A stretch of DNA of 30,456 nt from Oceanococcus sp041619555 (GCA_041619555.1 JBFKDQ010000045.1:1-30456), one strand, 5' to 3'. Positions 1 to 8,698 are shown, counted from the first letter of the stretch. Notes: generated from the sequence alone by a model not told the origin. A program made the numbers and translations.

Positions 1-14
1 CTCCCTCTCCGCCA
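1..14 (+). tRNA. 3' end of a tRNA, probably tRNA-Ser (partial)
   Basis: The window opens with the last bases of a tRNA: a 7-nt 3' acceptor strand (CCTCTCC), discriminator G and encoded CCA. G73 together with a predicted GGAGAGG 5' acceptor strand is typical of bacterial tRNA-Ser. A rho-independent terminator follows within 15 bases, as expected for a tRNA gene. The anticodon lies outside the window, so the isoacceptor is unknown. Confidence 0.75.
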
Positions 15-26
15 TATTGCGAGTCT

Positions 27-53
27 AAGCCTCTTTGAAAAGAGGCTTTTTAT
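27..53 (+). terminator. Rho-independent terminator of the tRNA
   Basis: AAGCCTCTTT at 27-36 pairs perfectly with AAAGAGGCTT at 39-48, closing on a very small loop and followed by a T-rich run. It directly follows the tRNA 3' end and would terminate it. Confidence 0.9.
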
Positions 54-900
54 TTTCTTGGTCTGAGGCGGTTCTCCAATTGGTCCTCCAGACGGCCTCG
101 GCCATTCATCTTGGTGCTTGCGTGATTGCAGGCAAGTGAGACCGAATGCCGGCCGCAGTCCTCTGCATGAGGGCGTCGTTCCCTGCGACCAGATGATAAA
201 AGCTATTCCAGTGCATGCCCTTGGATTTGGGGCCTCTGCCGTTGATGATGCCCGGTGATCTTAAGAACCTACACCACGGCGTGGGACACAACCGGATCGG
301 GTCGATTCCATCGCCGGCGAGTTTGCGAAATTCCGCAGCGATTGAGCGGGAATCATCAAGGCTGATTGTCGGGTAGCTTCCCACGTCCATCTTCCGTCGC
401 TTGCCTCTTAAATGGCGTCTTCTTCATCAGTCCCTCTGGCACGAGCAAGATGGGTTTCAAGTCTGCGAGCGCGCGTTATGCCGAAAACGACCGCGAATTT
501 GCGGGACAAGGACCCTGTAGATGCGGTATACGAGAATCTGGCTTCGGATATCGCAACGGTCGCGAGAGAAGTCATCAGCGGTCTCAGGTGTTAAACCTGG
601 GCCGGTCGCAAGCGGCATGCTCGAGTAATACGACTGGCTTCGTAACTCATAAGGCGGCGATGTAGCGGACCGAATCCTCGTCTATGCTAAGGTGACTGCA
701 ATGCGGTCATCAGCTTCGTTTCTACCCGCCCGCTTGTCTGTTGATACGCTCAAAAAGTATGAATGCCATAGCGCGGTCTGGCCATGAGATTATCGCTCCG
801 CCCATCGTGATCAGTTTGTGGCTTGCAGGGCATCCCGGCAACAGGGACGTGAGCATCTGGCAGAAAAACAATAGAAGCAATCAATTCAATTGGGCATGAT
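54..900. other. About 850 bp without a convincing gene, downstream of a tRNA
   Basis: Only short open frames occur here (106-390 on the minus strand, 366-665 and 412-594 on the plus strand). None has a recognisable domain or a good ribosome binding site, and they overlap one another. The base composition looks less GC-rich than the genes that follow. The 3' side of a tRNA is a common integration site, so this may be the decayed remains of an integrated element. No integrase remnant was recognised, and no second copy of the tRNA 3' end was seen elsewhere in the window. The promoter of the secretin gene must lie in the right part of this stretch, but no clear -10/-35 pair stands out. Confidence 0.5.
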
Positions 901-3144
901 TTGAACTGCACTGAAAGTTTCAGCCTGAATAGGTTCTTGCGCTTGCGCCTGATGGGTGGGTTCTTCCTGGTCTGTCTGGTCGGGCAGTCATCCCTGTTCG
1001 CGCAGATGGCTGATGGTTTTGCGCCGTCGTTTCAGTCAGGGCCGATGACTACGCAGGTCCCTTTGAACCTGCCAGGCCAGATCAGGTTGCATGATTTTTC
1101 CACCCACAACTACAAGCCCAGCTATGTGGACGTGGATAACGCCCTGGAGGCCTTGAAGGCACTGGGCTACACCGTCATTGATCTGGGGGCGAACAAGAAA
1201 GAGGACCCCAATGTCTTCGGCGGTCCATCAAGCTTCATGCCGCCGCAACCGGTATTCACGGCCAAGGATCTGCCGGTGGTGCTGCGCCTTCTTGATGCTT
1301 CCAAGACCAGTTTGCAGGACCCCGCACCAAATTCCTCTTTTGGTGGCTATGGCTCAGGTTACTCGGGCGGTGGAAGCAGGGTGTCCACGGTGCCGGATAT
1401 CGGCGGTGCCTATCTGCACCAGCCCACATCGGGGGCGGCCCTGCAGCGCTTGCTGATCGTCCATGATCCGGAACAGCCAGAAACGCTTGCGCATTTGCTG
1501 GATCTGCTGGAGAACAAGATCGACGTGCCGGCACAGCAGATCGTCATTGAGGCGCTGGTGATTGAGGTGGCCAGTGATGGATTGCAGGATCTGGGGCTGA
1601 ATTTCAATTCCGGCGAGGACAAATTCAACACCAGCTTCGAATCCGATCCCGTGACGGGCGCGCAATTGCCGCTGATCGTCGAATTCGACAAGCTTGCAAG
1701 CGGCTTTGCCAGCAGTTTTCGCGCCGCTCTGCGCATGCTGGTTTCCCGTGGTGAGGCGGAAGTCCTTTCGAACCCTTCGGTGCTGGTGCTGGATGGACGG
1801 CAGGCGCGCATCCAGATCGGGCAGCAGATTCCGGTGACCTCCAGTACCGCGACCGATGCCTATGTGGCGTCAGCGGTGGAATATTTTCCGGTCGGCATCG
1901 TGCTGAATCTGAAACCGAGAGTGAGTCGCGACCGGCAAGCGGTGTCAATGCAGGTCGAGACCATCATCAGTTCGGTCAGCCAGCGTTCCTCCAGTGCGAC
2001 GGTCGCCACCGAAGTGGTGGTGGCCCCGGTGGTCGACAATCGGCATGTGCAGACCTTTGTCCGCGTGGCGGACAATACGCCCTTCATCATCGGTGGTCTG
2101 ATTTCCACCCAGAAGCAAAAAAACTTTGAAGGCATTCCGTTGCTCTCGTCGATCCCGTGGCTGGGACGCTTGTTTCGTCGTCAGGTGGATCAGACCTCTC
2201 GCAGCGAGATCATTGTGGTCTTGACGCCACACGTCGTGCCGCTGGAAGGACGGACCTTTGCCTACACCACACCAAAAGATTCCCACGTTTTCGAGTCCAC
2301 CGATCAGGCCCTGTTTCGCGACAGCTACCGGGTCAAGGAGCAGGAGGTTTTCGATCTGGATTTCATTCGCCAGAGTCCGCTATTGGCGAAAATGCAAAAT
2401 CACGTGAAATCGCTGCCACCGGCAGAAACAGGTGACCCTCATTACGATCTGCTGGAGCATGTTCGATCCGGTGGCATACCGGGGGAGGACGTCCTGGTTC
2501 GCAGGATGCTCTGGGAGACCATCCGCAGTTCGGATTACGCGCGTTTGATCGATCCGAACAAGATTGTATTTCTGCGCGAGGATGAAAGTCAGCCCGAAGG
2601 CTATCGACTGGCATTTCTGGCGCCCCTGCTTGAAGGTCTGAGAACGGGCGAAGTCTTGAATCTGCATTTGAGTGCGGCGGACAGAACGGATTTTGAATTG
2701 CCGAAAATGAAAGTGCTGATGCAGAGGGTGGATCTGGCCGACTACAAAAGCCGGGTGCTTGAAGCCAATCGCATCGGGTCAGAAGGCCAGCAGCACAGCA
2801 TCCTGCTCAGCAACTTTGGCGCGGGCGCCATCACGCCGATGCAGTGGCTGCGTGGCGCGATCGTTCTGAAGCGGGTGCTCGAACTCAATGGCTCCCTGCC
2901 GATGAATATCAGCAGTTTCTATCCCGGCAGGGAACTGGTCTACCCCTCCAAGGAAGAGTTGCAGAACAGTTTTCATCTGATCGATTCCGACATCGTGCGT
3001 TACTGGTTCGAGTTGCAGCACTACTACATGGCTTTTGAAGCGCAGTTCAATCGTGCGAACGCACAGCTGGCCGCGTTGGCGGCGACGGCGCGCAAGCCGC
3101 AAGGCGGCAGCACCGGACCGCGCGGACATCCGGGACGGCCATGA
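901..3144 (+). CDS. Orphan secretin (GspD/PilQ superfamily) with a long C-terminal extension
   Basis: This 747-aa protein is predicted to form an outer-membrane secretin ring. It begins at TTG 901; the frame is open from 853 without a better start, and ATG 952 is the alternative. A signal peptide ends near residue 34 (hydrophobic core, then FAQ-MADG). Residues 80-98 resemble a small secretin N-domain. A Gly/Ser-rich linker follows at about 145-160, then the secretin core from about 205 to 447. The core shows IVIEALVIEVA near 213, LSNPSVLVLDG near 288, and the closing block of IGGLI, GIPLLSSIPWLGRLF and EIIVVLTPHVV. Residues about 450-747 continue beyond the normal end of the family and match nothing I recognise. 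No type II, type III or type IV pilus assembly genes are nearby. The stop overlaps the start of the next gene by 4 nt (ATGA). Confidence 0.9.
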   Translation: MNCTESFSLNRFLRLRLMGGFFLVCLVGQSSLFAQMADGFAPSFQSGPMTTQVPLNLPGQIRLHDFSTHNYKPSYVDVDNALEALKALGYTVIDLGANKKEDPNVFGGPSSFMPPQPVFTAKDLPVVLRLLDASKTSLQDPAPNSSFGGYGSGYSGGGSRVSTVPDIGGAYLHQPTSGAALQRLLIVHDPEQPETLAHLLDLLENKIDVPAQQIVIEALVIEVASDGLQDLGLNFNSGEDKFNTSFESDPVTGAQLPLIVEFDKLASGFASSFRAALRMLVSRGEAEVLSNPSVLVLDGRQARIQIGQQIPVTSSTATDAYVASAVEYFPVGIVLNLKPRVSRDRQAVSMQVETIISSVSQRSSSATVATEVVVAPVVDNRHVQTFVRVADNTPFIIGGLISTQKQKNFEGIPLLSSIPWLGRLFRRQVDQTSRSEIIVVLTPHVVPLEGRTFAYTTPKDSHVFESTDQALFRDSYRVKEQEVFDLDFIRQSPLLAKMQNHVKSLPPAETGDPHYDLLEHVRSGGIPGEDVLVRRMLWETIRSSDYARLIDPNKIVFLREDESQPEGYRLAFLAPLLEGLRTGEVLNLHLSAADRTDFELPKMKVLMQRVDLADYKSRVLEANRIGSEGQQHSILLSNFGAGAITPMQWLRGAIVLKRVLELNGSLPMNISSFYPGRELVYPSKEELQNSFHLIDSDIVRYWFELQHYYMAFEAQFNRANAQLAALAATARKPQGGSTGPRGHPGRP

Positions 3145-3845
3145 ACGAGGAATATAATCATCTGATCCACTTCGCGTTCTTGCTGCTTGGCCTGTCGTAT
3201 GTTCTGCGCGATATTCTCAGGCTCAGGCTGGTTGCGATGACCGCCTCCGTGCTGATGATCCTGTTCAATCTGGTCGCTTATGACCGTCCAATCTGGGTGA
3301 TCATCTGGTGGAATCTGGCTTTTATCGGCATCAACACGACCCATGTTCTGATGATCCTGCGTGAACGCAGTCGCTTTCGTTTGTCGGTGATGGAAAGAGC
3401 GATCCGCGACGCCGCCTTTCCCGGTCTGGAGCCGCATGAGTTTCTGAAAATGATCGCGCTGGCGGAAATCGGTTCAGTTGAAGAAGGCGAGTTTCTGGTC
3501 AGGCAAGATGAGACGCCTGCAGATCTCGTGCTCTTATTTCGTGGGCATGCGAATGTTCTGCGTGACGGCAAGCTGATTGCCAGCGTCGGTGATGCCACAT
3601 TTCTTGGTGAAATGGCCTATCTGACCGGTGAGGTGGCCAGTGCCAGCGTGGTCAGCAGCGCGCCAGGTGTGGTGGTGCGCTGGCCGGTTGCACCCCTGCG
3701 AAAACTGGCGCGAAAAGCGCCCGCGGTGGAGCGCAGCCTGCAATCCTCGCTGACGCGGGACGTCATCGACAAGCTCCGAAAGCCGCAGGTGCGGCAGGCT
3801 GAAGGGGCAGCGCGATTGCAGACCCTGGAGAACGCGAGTTCTTGA
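3141..3845 (+). CDS. Membrane protein with cyclic-nucleotide-binding (Popeye/CRP-like) domain
   Basis: This 234-aa protein has three predicted transmembrane helices in the first 75 residues (about 8-24, 29-46 and 52-72). A cytosolic beta-roll of the cyclic-nucleotide-binding fold follows at about 95-205. That architecture, three helices followed by the sensor domain, is the one of Popeye-domain proteins. The phosphate-binding cassette region reads FLGEMAYLTGEVASASV, which keeps the Gly-Glu of CRP-type cassettes but lacks their arginine. ATG 3141 overlaps the secretin stop by 4 nt, so translation is probably coupled and the two products probably work together. Ligand binding is an inference; the domain may bind atypically or not at all. 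Confidence 0.8.
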   Translation: MNEEYNHLIHFAFLLLGLSYVLRDILRLRLVAMTASVLMILFNLVAYDRPIWVIIWWNLAFIGINTTHVLMILRERSRFRLSVMERAIRDAAFPGLEPHEFLKMIALAEIGSVEEGEFLVRQDETPADLVLLFRGHANVLRDGKLIASVGDATFLGEMAYLTGEVASASVVSSAPGVVVRWPVAPLRKLARKAPAVERSLQSSLTRDVIDKLRKPQVRQAEGAARLQTLENASS

Positions 3846-3966
3846 TCCAGTGGTGTCCCGTATTCTGGCACGGTGCGCTGTCGATGCAGCGAGCCGAGGT
3901 GCATCTTCTCTAAATGCTTGATTGGATGCACTGCAGTGTCGTGTTTCGGCCTCGATCTCAGCTCGA

Positions 3967-4938
3967 TCATGCCTTGGCGGAGGTCGGGTCGCGCGCCTCA
4001 GGGTAAAGCTCCAAGGCCAGCGCCACGCGGTCGCTGGCGCTTTCGGGCAGGCTGGTCATTGCGGCGATCTTTTCCAGCATGGGCCGCAGGCCGCGGCCAT
4101 TGGCCATCTGGATCGCCAGGCCCGGCCGGGCATTGAGTTCCAGGACCAGGGGGCCCTTGTCCCGATCCAGTACGATGTCCACGCCGAGGTAGCCGAGCCG
4201 GGCGAGGTCGTAGCATTGCGCAGCCAGCCGCAGAACCTTGTCCCATTGGGGAACGACGAAGCCGGCGAGCGCCTGCAGTGTATCCGGGTGGTGGCTGACC
4301 GGCGCGCTGTTCATGACGCCCTGCAGGGTGTGGCCGTCCAGCAGGTTGATGCCGACTCCGACCGCACCCTGGTGCAGATTGGCCTTGCCGTCGGATGCGC
4401 GCGTTGGCAGTCGCAGCATCGCGGCGACGGGAATGCCTCGAAACACCACGGTGCGGATATCGGGCACGCCCTGAAAGCTGACCGCGGCGAAGACCGGATC
4501 GAATTCCACGCAATACTCGATCATCGCCTGATCGGGCAGGCCGCCGAGGCTGAACGCGCCGGAGAGGATATTCGACATGTGGTGGGCCAGGTCGGCGAAA
4601 TTCATGCGGGCGCCGCTGCTGCGCAGAAAGTCTTCCCCAAGCCGGCCTTTGATGACGATGATGCCGTCGCCGCCGGCACCCTTGGCGGGTTTGACCACGA
4701 AGCTTTCGTGCGCTGCGAGTTTTGCGGCCAGGCCATCATGAATGTCATGTTCGATGGCGATGCGGTGGTACAGCTCCGGCACCGCGATGCCGGCCTCAAT
4801 CGCGAGTTGCTTGGTGCGGAGTTTGTCGTCCACCAGCGGATACAGGCGGCGTGGATTGTAATGGGCGATATAGCGGCCGTTGCGCTCGTTCATGCCGATG
4901 ATTCCGGCTTCGCGCAGGGTTTGCCATGGCCATTTCAT
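3967..4938 (-). CDS. RimK-related ATP-grasp alpha-L-glutamate ligase-like protein
   Basis: This 323-aa ATP-grasp enzyme belongs to the RimK-related glutamate ligase homologues. ATG at 4938 was chosen because it gives a 4-nt ATGA overlap with the preceding gene; the frame also extends further upstream, but only inside that gene. Visible motifs are the ATP-grasp glycine-rich loop (VVKPAKGAGGDGIIVI), the acidic stretch LGVDIVLDRDKGPLVLELNARPG, whose E-x-N would bind Mg, and the C-terminal LNARPGLAIQMANG. Such enzymes join amino acids to a carboxylate using ATP. It is the last gene of a three-gene operon with an inactive-transglutaminase membrane protein and a retropepsin-like protease, a set known from amidoligase gene neighbourhoods. 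The substrate is unknown. Confidence 0.9.
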   Translation of the reverse strand: MKWPWQTLREAGIIGMNERNGRYIAHYNPRRLYPLVDDKLRTKQLAIEAGIAVPELYHRIAIEHDIHDGLAAKLAAHESFVVKPAKGAGGDGIIVIKGRLGEDFLRSSGARMNFADLAHHMSNILSGAFSLGGLPDQAMIEYCVEFDPVFAAVSFQGVPDIRTVVFRGIPVAAMLRLPTRASDGKANLHQGAVGVGINLLDGHTLQGVMNSAPVSHHPDTLQALAGFVVPQWDKVLRLAAQCYDLARLGYLGVDIVLDRDKGPLVLELNARPGLAIQMANGRGLRPMLEKIAAMTSLPESASDRVALALELYPEARDPTSAKA

Positions 4939-6449
4939 GAGGATTTCATCCACACCGAGCGGAAGCGCCAGAGCTCGGACAGCCGGTAGCCGGTATACCG
5001 GCCCAGCAACAGGGTCGCGGCCAGCACAATCAGCAGCAGTTCCGGGAACATGCCCAGCAGATACTGCAGCGGTGCGGCGTTCATCACCAGGAAGGCGATG
5101 CTTGCGACACACAGGCTGCCGAGGCCCTGCAGAATCGCTTCATGTGCCCCATGCTCTTCCCAGACGATGGACATGCGTTCGATGGTCATGGCCAGAATCA
5201 CCATCGGGAACAGCGCCACCGACAGGCCATGATCAAAGCCCAGGCGGTAGCTGGCGATACTCACGATCAGCATCAGCAAAATCACGATGATCAGCACCGC
5301 CGCCAGCCGTGGCACCAGGAGCAGCTTCAGGTGCTCCAGCACGAAGCGACAGGCCAGGCCTAGAGTCACCAGCAGGGTGAACAGGGCCACCCCCCAGATC
5401 AATTCGGTTTCGCGGAAGGACAGCGCAATCAGGATGGGCATGAAGGTGCCGAAGGTCTTGATGCCGATCAGATTGCGCAGCAGCACCACCAGAAAAGCAC
5501 CCAGCGGCACCATCAGCAGGATGTTGTAGACATTCTGCACATGCAGAGGCAGGCCCAGCAGGGAAAAATTGACCAGCGTGGACGGCGATTGTCGCGCCAG
5601 CTTCAGGGTGTCCCGCAGGCCACGGCGAATGGAGAAGCGCAGTTCCGGGATTTCCCCGCCTTCGATGCTCAGTACCGGCTGAGTGCCGGCTTTCCACAGC
5701 AAGAAGTTGTCCGGGTAGCCCTGTTCGCCGGTATTGGGATTGAAAGGCAGCCAGCGTTTCTCGTTGTGGACCTCCAGCCAGGGAATCAGTTGCGCATCCA
5801 GGGCGCCGTGCTTGAGTTCCAGGCCGAAGACCACGCGTGCCGGAATGCGTGCGCCGGCCAGCACATGGACCAGTTGCTGCACCCACTGAGTCTGGGTTTC
5901 GGTTTCATTGCGCAGCAGGGTGACGGCCGGATTGCTCTGCTCGGCATTGAGCTTGTGGACCAGCTGGCGCGTGAAGGAGGCGATGTCGGCGGAATGCTCG
6001 CGGACATCGCCAAGCAGGGTTTCGATGGCAGCGCGATAGAGCTCGGGGTAATCCGGTTTCGGCGGGAAGCCGGGAAACGCACCGGGCCGGCTGCTGACAG
6101 GATCCAGAGGATTCAGATGAAGCCGGTAATACAGCGCCTGGGCGCCCTGGCTGCGACGGATTGACCACAGGGCGTGGCGCTGGCCGTGCTGCTCTTGCAG
6201 CAACAGGCCAAAGTCCCTGGAGACGAAATCCTCGCCGAGGATCTCGAAGCCGGGGCTGGTCGCGGGGATTTCCAGTTGTGCCTTGACCTTGCCGTAGCTC
6301 TTGAAGCTCGCCCGTGCCTCGACGATCCAGACCGGGCTGCGTTCGCCCGGGACCAGCGGGATCTTCAGGGTCTGCCACTTGTACAGCGCCAGGCCACCGC
6401 CGATCAGGCAGAGCAGCACGGCCAGCAGGCCGACACGGGGAGTATTCAT
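4935..6449 (-). CDS. Inactive transglutaminase domain fused to seven transmembrane helices
   Basis: This 504-aa inner-membrane protein has an N-terminal anchor helix (about residues 7-23), then a periplasmic region of about 250 residues. That region includes a transglutaminase-like fold around 150-260 (TQWVQQLVHVLAGARIPARVVFG, WLEVHNEKRWLPFNPNTGE). The usual catalytic Cys is absent, so the domain is probably non-enzymatic. From about residue 305 to the end there are about seven hydrophobic helices. The family is the inactive transglutaminase plus 7TM proteins found next to RimK-like ligases. Starts and stops overlap by 4 nt with both neighbours (6446-6449 and 4935-4938), giving a tight operon. 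A likely role is a membrane platform linking the periplasmic protease to the cytosolic ligase. Confidence 0.88.
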   Translation of the reverse strand: MNTPRVGLLAVLLCLIGGGLALYKWQTLKIPLVPGERSPVWIVEARASFKSYGKVKAQLEIPATSPGFEILGEDFVSRDFGLLLQEQHGQRHALWSIRRSQGAQALYYRLHLNPLDPVSSRPGAFPGFPPKPDYPELYRAAIETLLGDVREHSADIASFTRQLVHKLNAEQSNPAVTLLRNETETQTQWVQQLVHVLAGARIPARVVFGLELKHGALDAQLIPWLEVHNEKRWLPFNPNTGEQGYPDNFLLWKAGTQPVLSIEGGEIPELRFSIRRGLRDTLKLARQSPSTLVNFSLLGLPLHVQNVYNILLMVPLGAFLVVLLRNLIGIKTFGTFMPILIALSFRETELIWGVALFTLLVTLGLACRFVLEHLKLLLVPRLAAVLIIVILLMLIVSIASYRLGFDHGLSVALFPMVILAMTIERMSIVWEEHGAHEAILQGLGSLCVASIAFLVMNAAPLQYLLGMFPELLLIVLAATLLLGRYTGYRLSELWRFRSVWMKSS

Positions 6450-7000
6450 GGCAGTGGCTCGGCAGGGCAGTTCGGTTCGGTGATGAAAGTGGCCGCCGGG
6501 TCGATCAGGGTGGCGTCGGCCAGAAAGCGTCGCCCCAGCAGCACCGGGTAGACGAATTTGCTGCGGTCGACCAGGCTGAACTGGTCCTCATGCCAGCGTC
6601 CGGCAAAGCAGAAACCCAGCATCACCACCGCGCGGCGGTCATTCTCGCCGGCGTGTTCCTTGATCTGAATCTTGCGAATCAGCGGACGTTCCAGGGGCTG
6701 GGCTCTGGGTTCGTGGCGTGCGTTTTCATATTTCAGGGTGAAGCGCACCCAGTCTTCATTGTCGCGTCGAAAGATTGCGATATCCACTGCATTGATCGAG
6801 GAGGTCGTGGCGCCGGTGTCGAGCTTGGCTTTGACGGTGTCGCCGCTGGCGGCCAGCCGCACTTTTTCGACCCAGCCAGCGATGACGCGATTGTCTGCCG
6901 GTGCCGGTTTGGCGCCGGCCGCGCAGGCCATGGTCAACAGGCTGATGGCCAGGCAAACGGGCAGGGCTGCCATGGCGGTATGCGTGATCCGTCGAATCAT
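6446..7000 (-). CDS. Exported retropepsin-like aspartic protease (RimB/'ATP-dependent zinc protease' family)
   Basis: This 184-aa protein starts at ATG 7000 behind a good Shine-Dalgarno sequence (GAGGA). A signal peptide covers about residues 1-30. The mature part contains the retropepsin active-site motif D61-T-G-A in KLDTGATTSSIN, then LGFCFAGRWHEDQFSLVDRSKF and the family-typical VLLGRRFL. The family is annotated as ATP-dependent zinc protease (RimB-like), although the motif indicates an aspartic protease. It is the first gene of the operon, and its stop overlaps the start of the 7TM gene by 4 nt. It diverges from the exported AstE-like gene across a 97-bp gap, which should hold both promoters. 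Confidence 0.88.
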   Translation of the reverse strand: MIRRITHTAMAALPVCLAISLLTMACAAGAKPAPADNRVIAGWVEKVRLAASGDTVKAKLDTGATTSSINAVDIAIFRRDNEDWVRFTLKYENARHEPRAQPLERPLIRKIQIKEHAGENDRRAVVMLGFCFAGRWHEDQFSLVDRSKFVYPVLLGRRFLADATLIDPAATFITEPNCPAEPLP

Positions 7001-7097
7001 CCTGTCCTCAGGTCTTCGGGCTGCAATGGGACTCTGCTGGCAAGATACGGGTTACAATCACCTACGACAAGCTGCTCATTTATAAGGTGAATTTGTA

Positions 7098-8315
7098 ATG
7101 TTCCGTGGATTGGCCTGGATCGGCGCCGGATTGTGCAGCCTCGGTGCACTGGCCCAGCCTGCAGCGCAGCCGGCTGCTGCCACGCCGCAGCCAACTATTC
7201 ATCCGCCACCCGCACAAGCCGAGCAGATGCCAGACGAGGAGACGGCGCCGTCGGCGCCAAGGCGCAAGTCCGGTGTGCCGCCGGATTCCGTGCTCAAGCT
7301 GCTCGGCGCCGAAGTGCCGCCAGGCAGCAGTCGAAGACTCACCTGGAAGGCCAGTTACGGTTTTGGTGAACTGGACGCTCCTGCGCCGGTTCAGGTGGCC
7401 AACGGCGTGAATGCCGGGCCACATCTGTGCATCACCGCGGCGGTCCATGGGGATGAACTCAACGGCATCGAGATCGTGCGTCGGGTGATGCAGAGGCTCG
7501 ACACGCAGAAACTGTCTGGCGCGGTGATCGGAGTGCCGATCGTCAACATTCCCGGTTTTCAACGTGGTTCCCGCTACCTGCCGGACCGGCGCGATCTGAA
7601 TCGTTTTTTTCCGGGCGATCCACAGGGTTCCCTGGCTTCGCGAATCGCGCATGATTTTTTCCACAGCATCATCGCGCGCTGCGATTACCTCGTCGATCTG
7701 CACACCGGATCTTTCGCTCGATCGAATCTGCCCCAGCTGCGGGCGGACCTGCGCAACCCGCCGGTGTTGGAAATGACCAAGGGATTCGGGGCGATTGCCG
7801 TGCTGCACACGCCAGGCGCCAAGGGTACGCTGCGGCGGGCGGCCGCCGAGGCTGGCATTCCCAGCGTCACGCTGGAGGCCGGCGAGCCGGATCGCCTGCA
7901 GACCCTGGAGGTGGAGCAGGGCGTCAAAGGCATCGAATCGCTGATGTCCCACCTGGGCATGCGGCCAAAGACCTTTCTCTGGCGCAGCGCGCAGCCGGTG
8001 TTTTACGAATCGCACTGGGTGCGCGCGGATCGGGGCGGCATCCTGTTTTCGGAGCAGCGGCTGGGTAATCAGGTCCGGGTCGGCGATGTGCTGGGTACGG
8101 TCACCGACCCCCTGAGCAATGTGCGCACCGATCTGATTGCGCCGCACAATGGCAAGTTGCTCGGCAAGGCCCTGAACCAGTTCGTGATGCCGGGCTTCGC
8201 GGCCTTCCGGCTGGGCATCGAAACGAGCCAGGAACAGCTTGCCCAGGAGGCGCAGCCTGGAACTGCGCCTGCCGCCGCTGCGGATCCGGCGCTGGAAGAA
8301 AAAGAGAAGAACTAG
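7098..8315 (+). CDS. Exported succinylglutamate desuccinylase/aspartoacylase-family metallo-carboxypeptidase
   Basis: This 405-aa protein starts at ATG 7098 after AAGGTGAA, with a short signal peptide (cleavage after about residue 20, ALA-QP) and an Ala/Pro-rich spacer. The zinc site is visible: HGDELNGIE near residue 116 and DLHTGSF near 199. The substrate-binding RDLNRFFPG lies near 165 and the catalytic Glu in TLEAGEPDR near 258. A C-terminal beta-barrel subdomain (about 305-385) ends in AFRLG, as in AstE/AspA relatives. Unlike cytosolic AstE, this one is exported, so it probably trims an acylated or amidated peptide in the periplasm. It faces the ligase/protease operon, and relatives commonly occur beside RimK-like genes, so the same pathway is likely. 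Confidence 0.87.
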   Translation: MFRGLAWIGAGLCSLGALAQPAAQPAAATPQPTIHPPPAQAEQMPDEETAPSAPRRKSGVPPDSVLKLLGAEVPPGSSRRLTWKASYGFGELDAPAPVQVANGVNAGPHLCITAAVHGDELNGIEIVRRVMQRLDTQKLSGAVIGVPIVNIPGFQRGSRYLPDRRDLNRFFPGDPQGSLASRIAHDFFHSIIARCDYLVDLHTGSFARSNLPQLRADLRNPPVLEMTKGFGAIAVLHTPGAKGTLRRAAAEAGIPSVTLEAGEPDRLQTLEVEQGVKGIESLMSHLGMRPKTFLWRSAQPVFYESHWVRADRGGILFSEQRLGNQVRVGDVLGTVTDPLSNVRTDLIAPHNGKLLGKALNQFVMPGFAAFRLGIETSQEQLAQEAQPGTAPAAAADPALEEKEKN

Positions 8316-8698
8316 AAGAAAATGCCCCCTGGCGGAGCGAAGCATGAGAAAATGCGGATCTCATGCGAGTGGAACGCAAGGGACAGCCGGGCGGAGTCTC
8401 TGGCGCCCGTCCGATACGGTCTGGTGCGCCTTCTGCAGGCCAGCCATTTCAGGCCATAAACCGATGTCGTGCGGGCCCATGGCCCCTCGCCGTCCAAGTT
8501 CAGCCATTGCGATGCGAGCCCGGGCCGGCTTTTCCGCAGGCCGGCAGGAAGCGCCGTGGACCTTGAGTTGAATGTTCGGCGGCAGCGTTCGGATGCCGGC
8601 ATCCGAGGATGCCTTGAGGCCGGCCCGCGGAGTGTCAGCGCGGTTCATCCCGCTTGCGTAACCAACTTGCACCTCGGTGCATCGTCAAGGATTTTCTA
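8316..8698. other. Intergenic region with a small hairpin, no convincing gene
   Basis: Three overlapping short frames exist on the minus strand (for example 8361-8672) and several on the plus strand. None has a recognisable domain, so they are treated as chance frames in GC-rich DNA. GCATGAG at 8342-8348 pairs with CTCATGC at 8360-8366 around an 11-nt loop. It could be a weak transcription end for the preceding gene, though no T-run follows. GGATGCCGGCATCC at 8590-8603 is a perfect palindrome. The ybiT promoter should lie here but is not evident. Confidence 0.4.

Noticed and set aside
741..756. A possible FNR-like site upstream of the secretin (TTGAT followed by CTCAA)
   Set aside because: The half-sites are separated by 3 instead of 4 bases and the second half-site is poor, so it is not called.
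8312..8672. Overlapping minus-strand frames of about 100 codons before ybiT
   Set aside because: They overlap each other in different frames, have no domain or good start signal, and look like chance frames.
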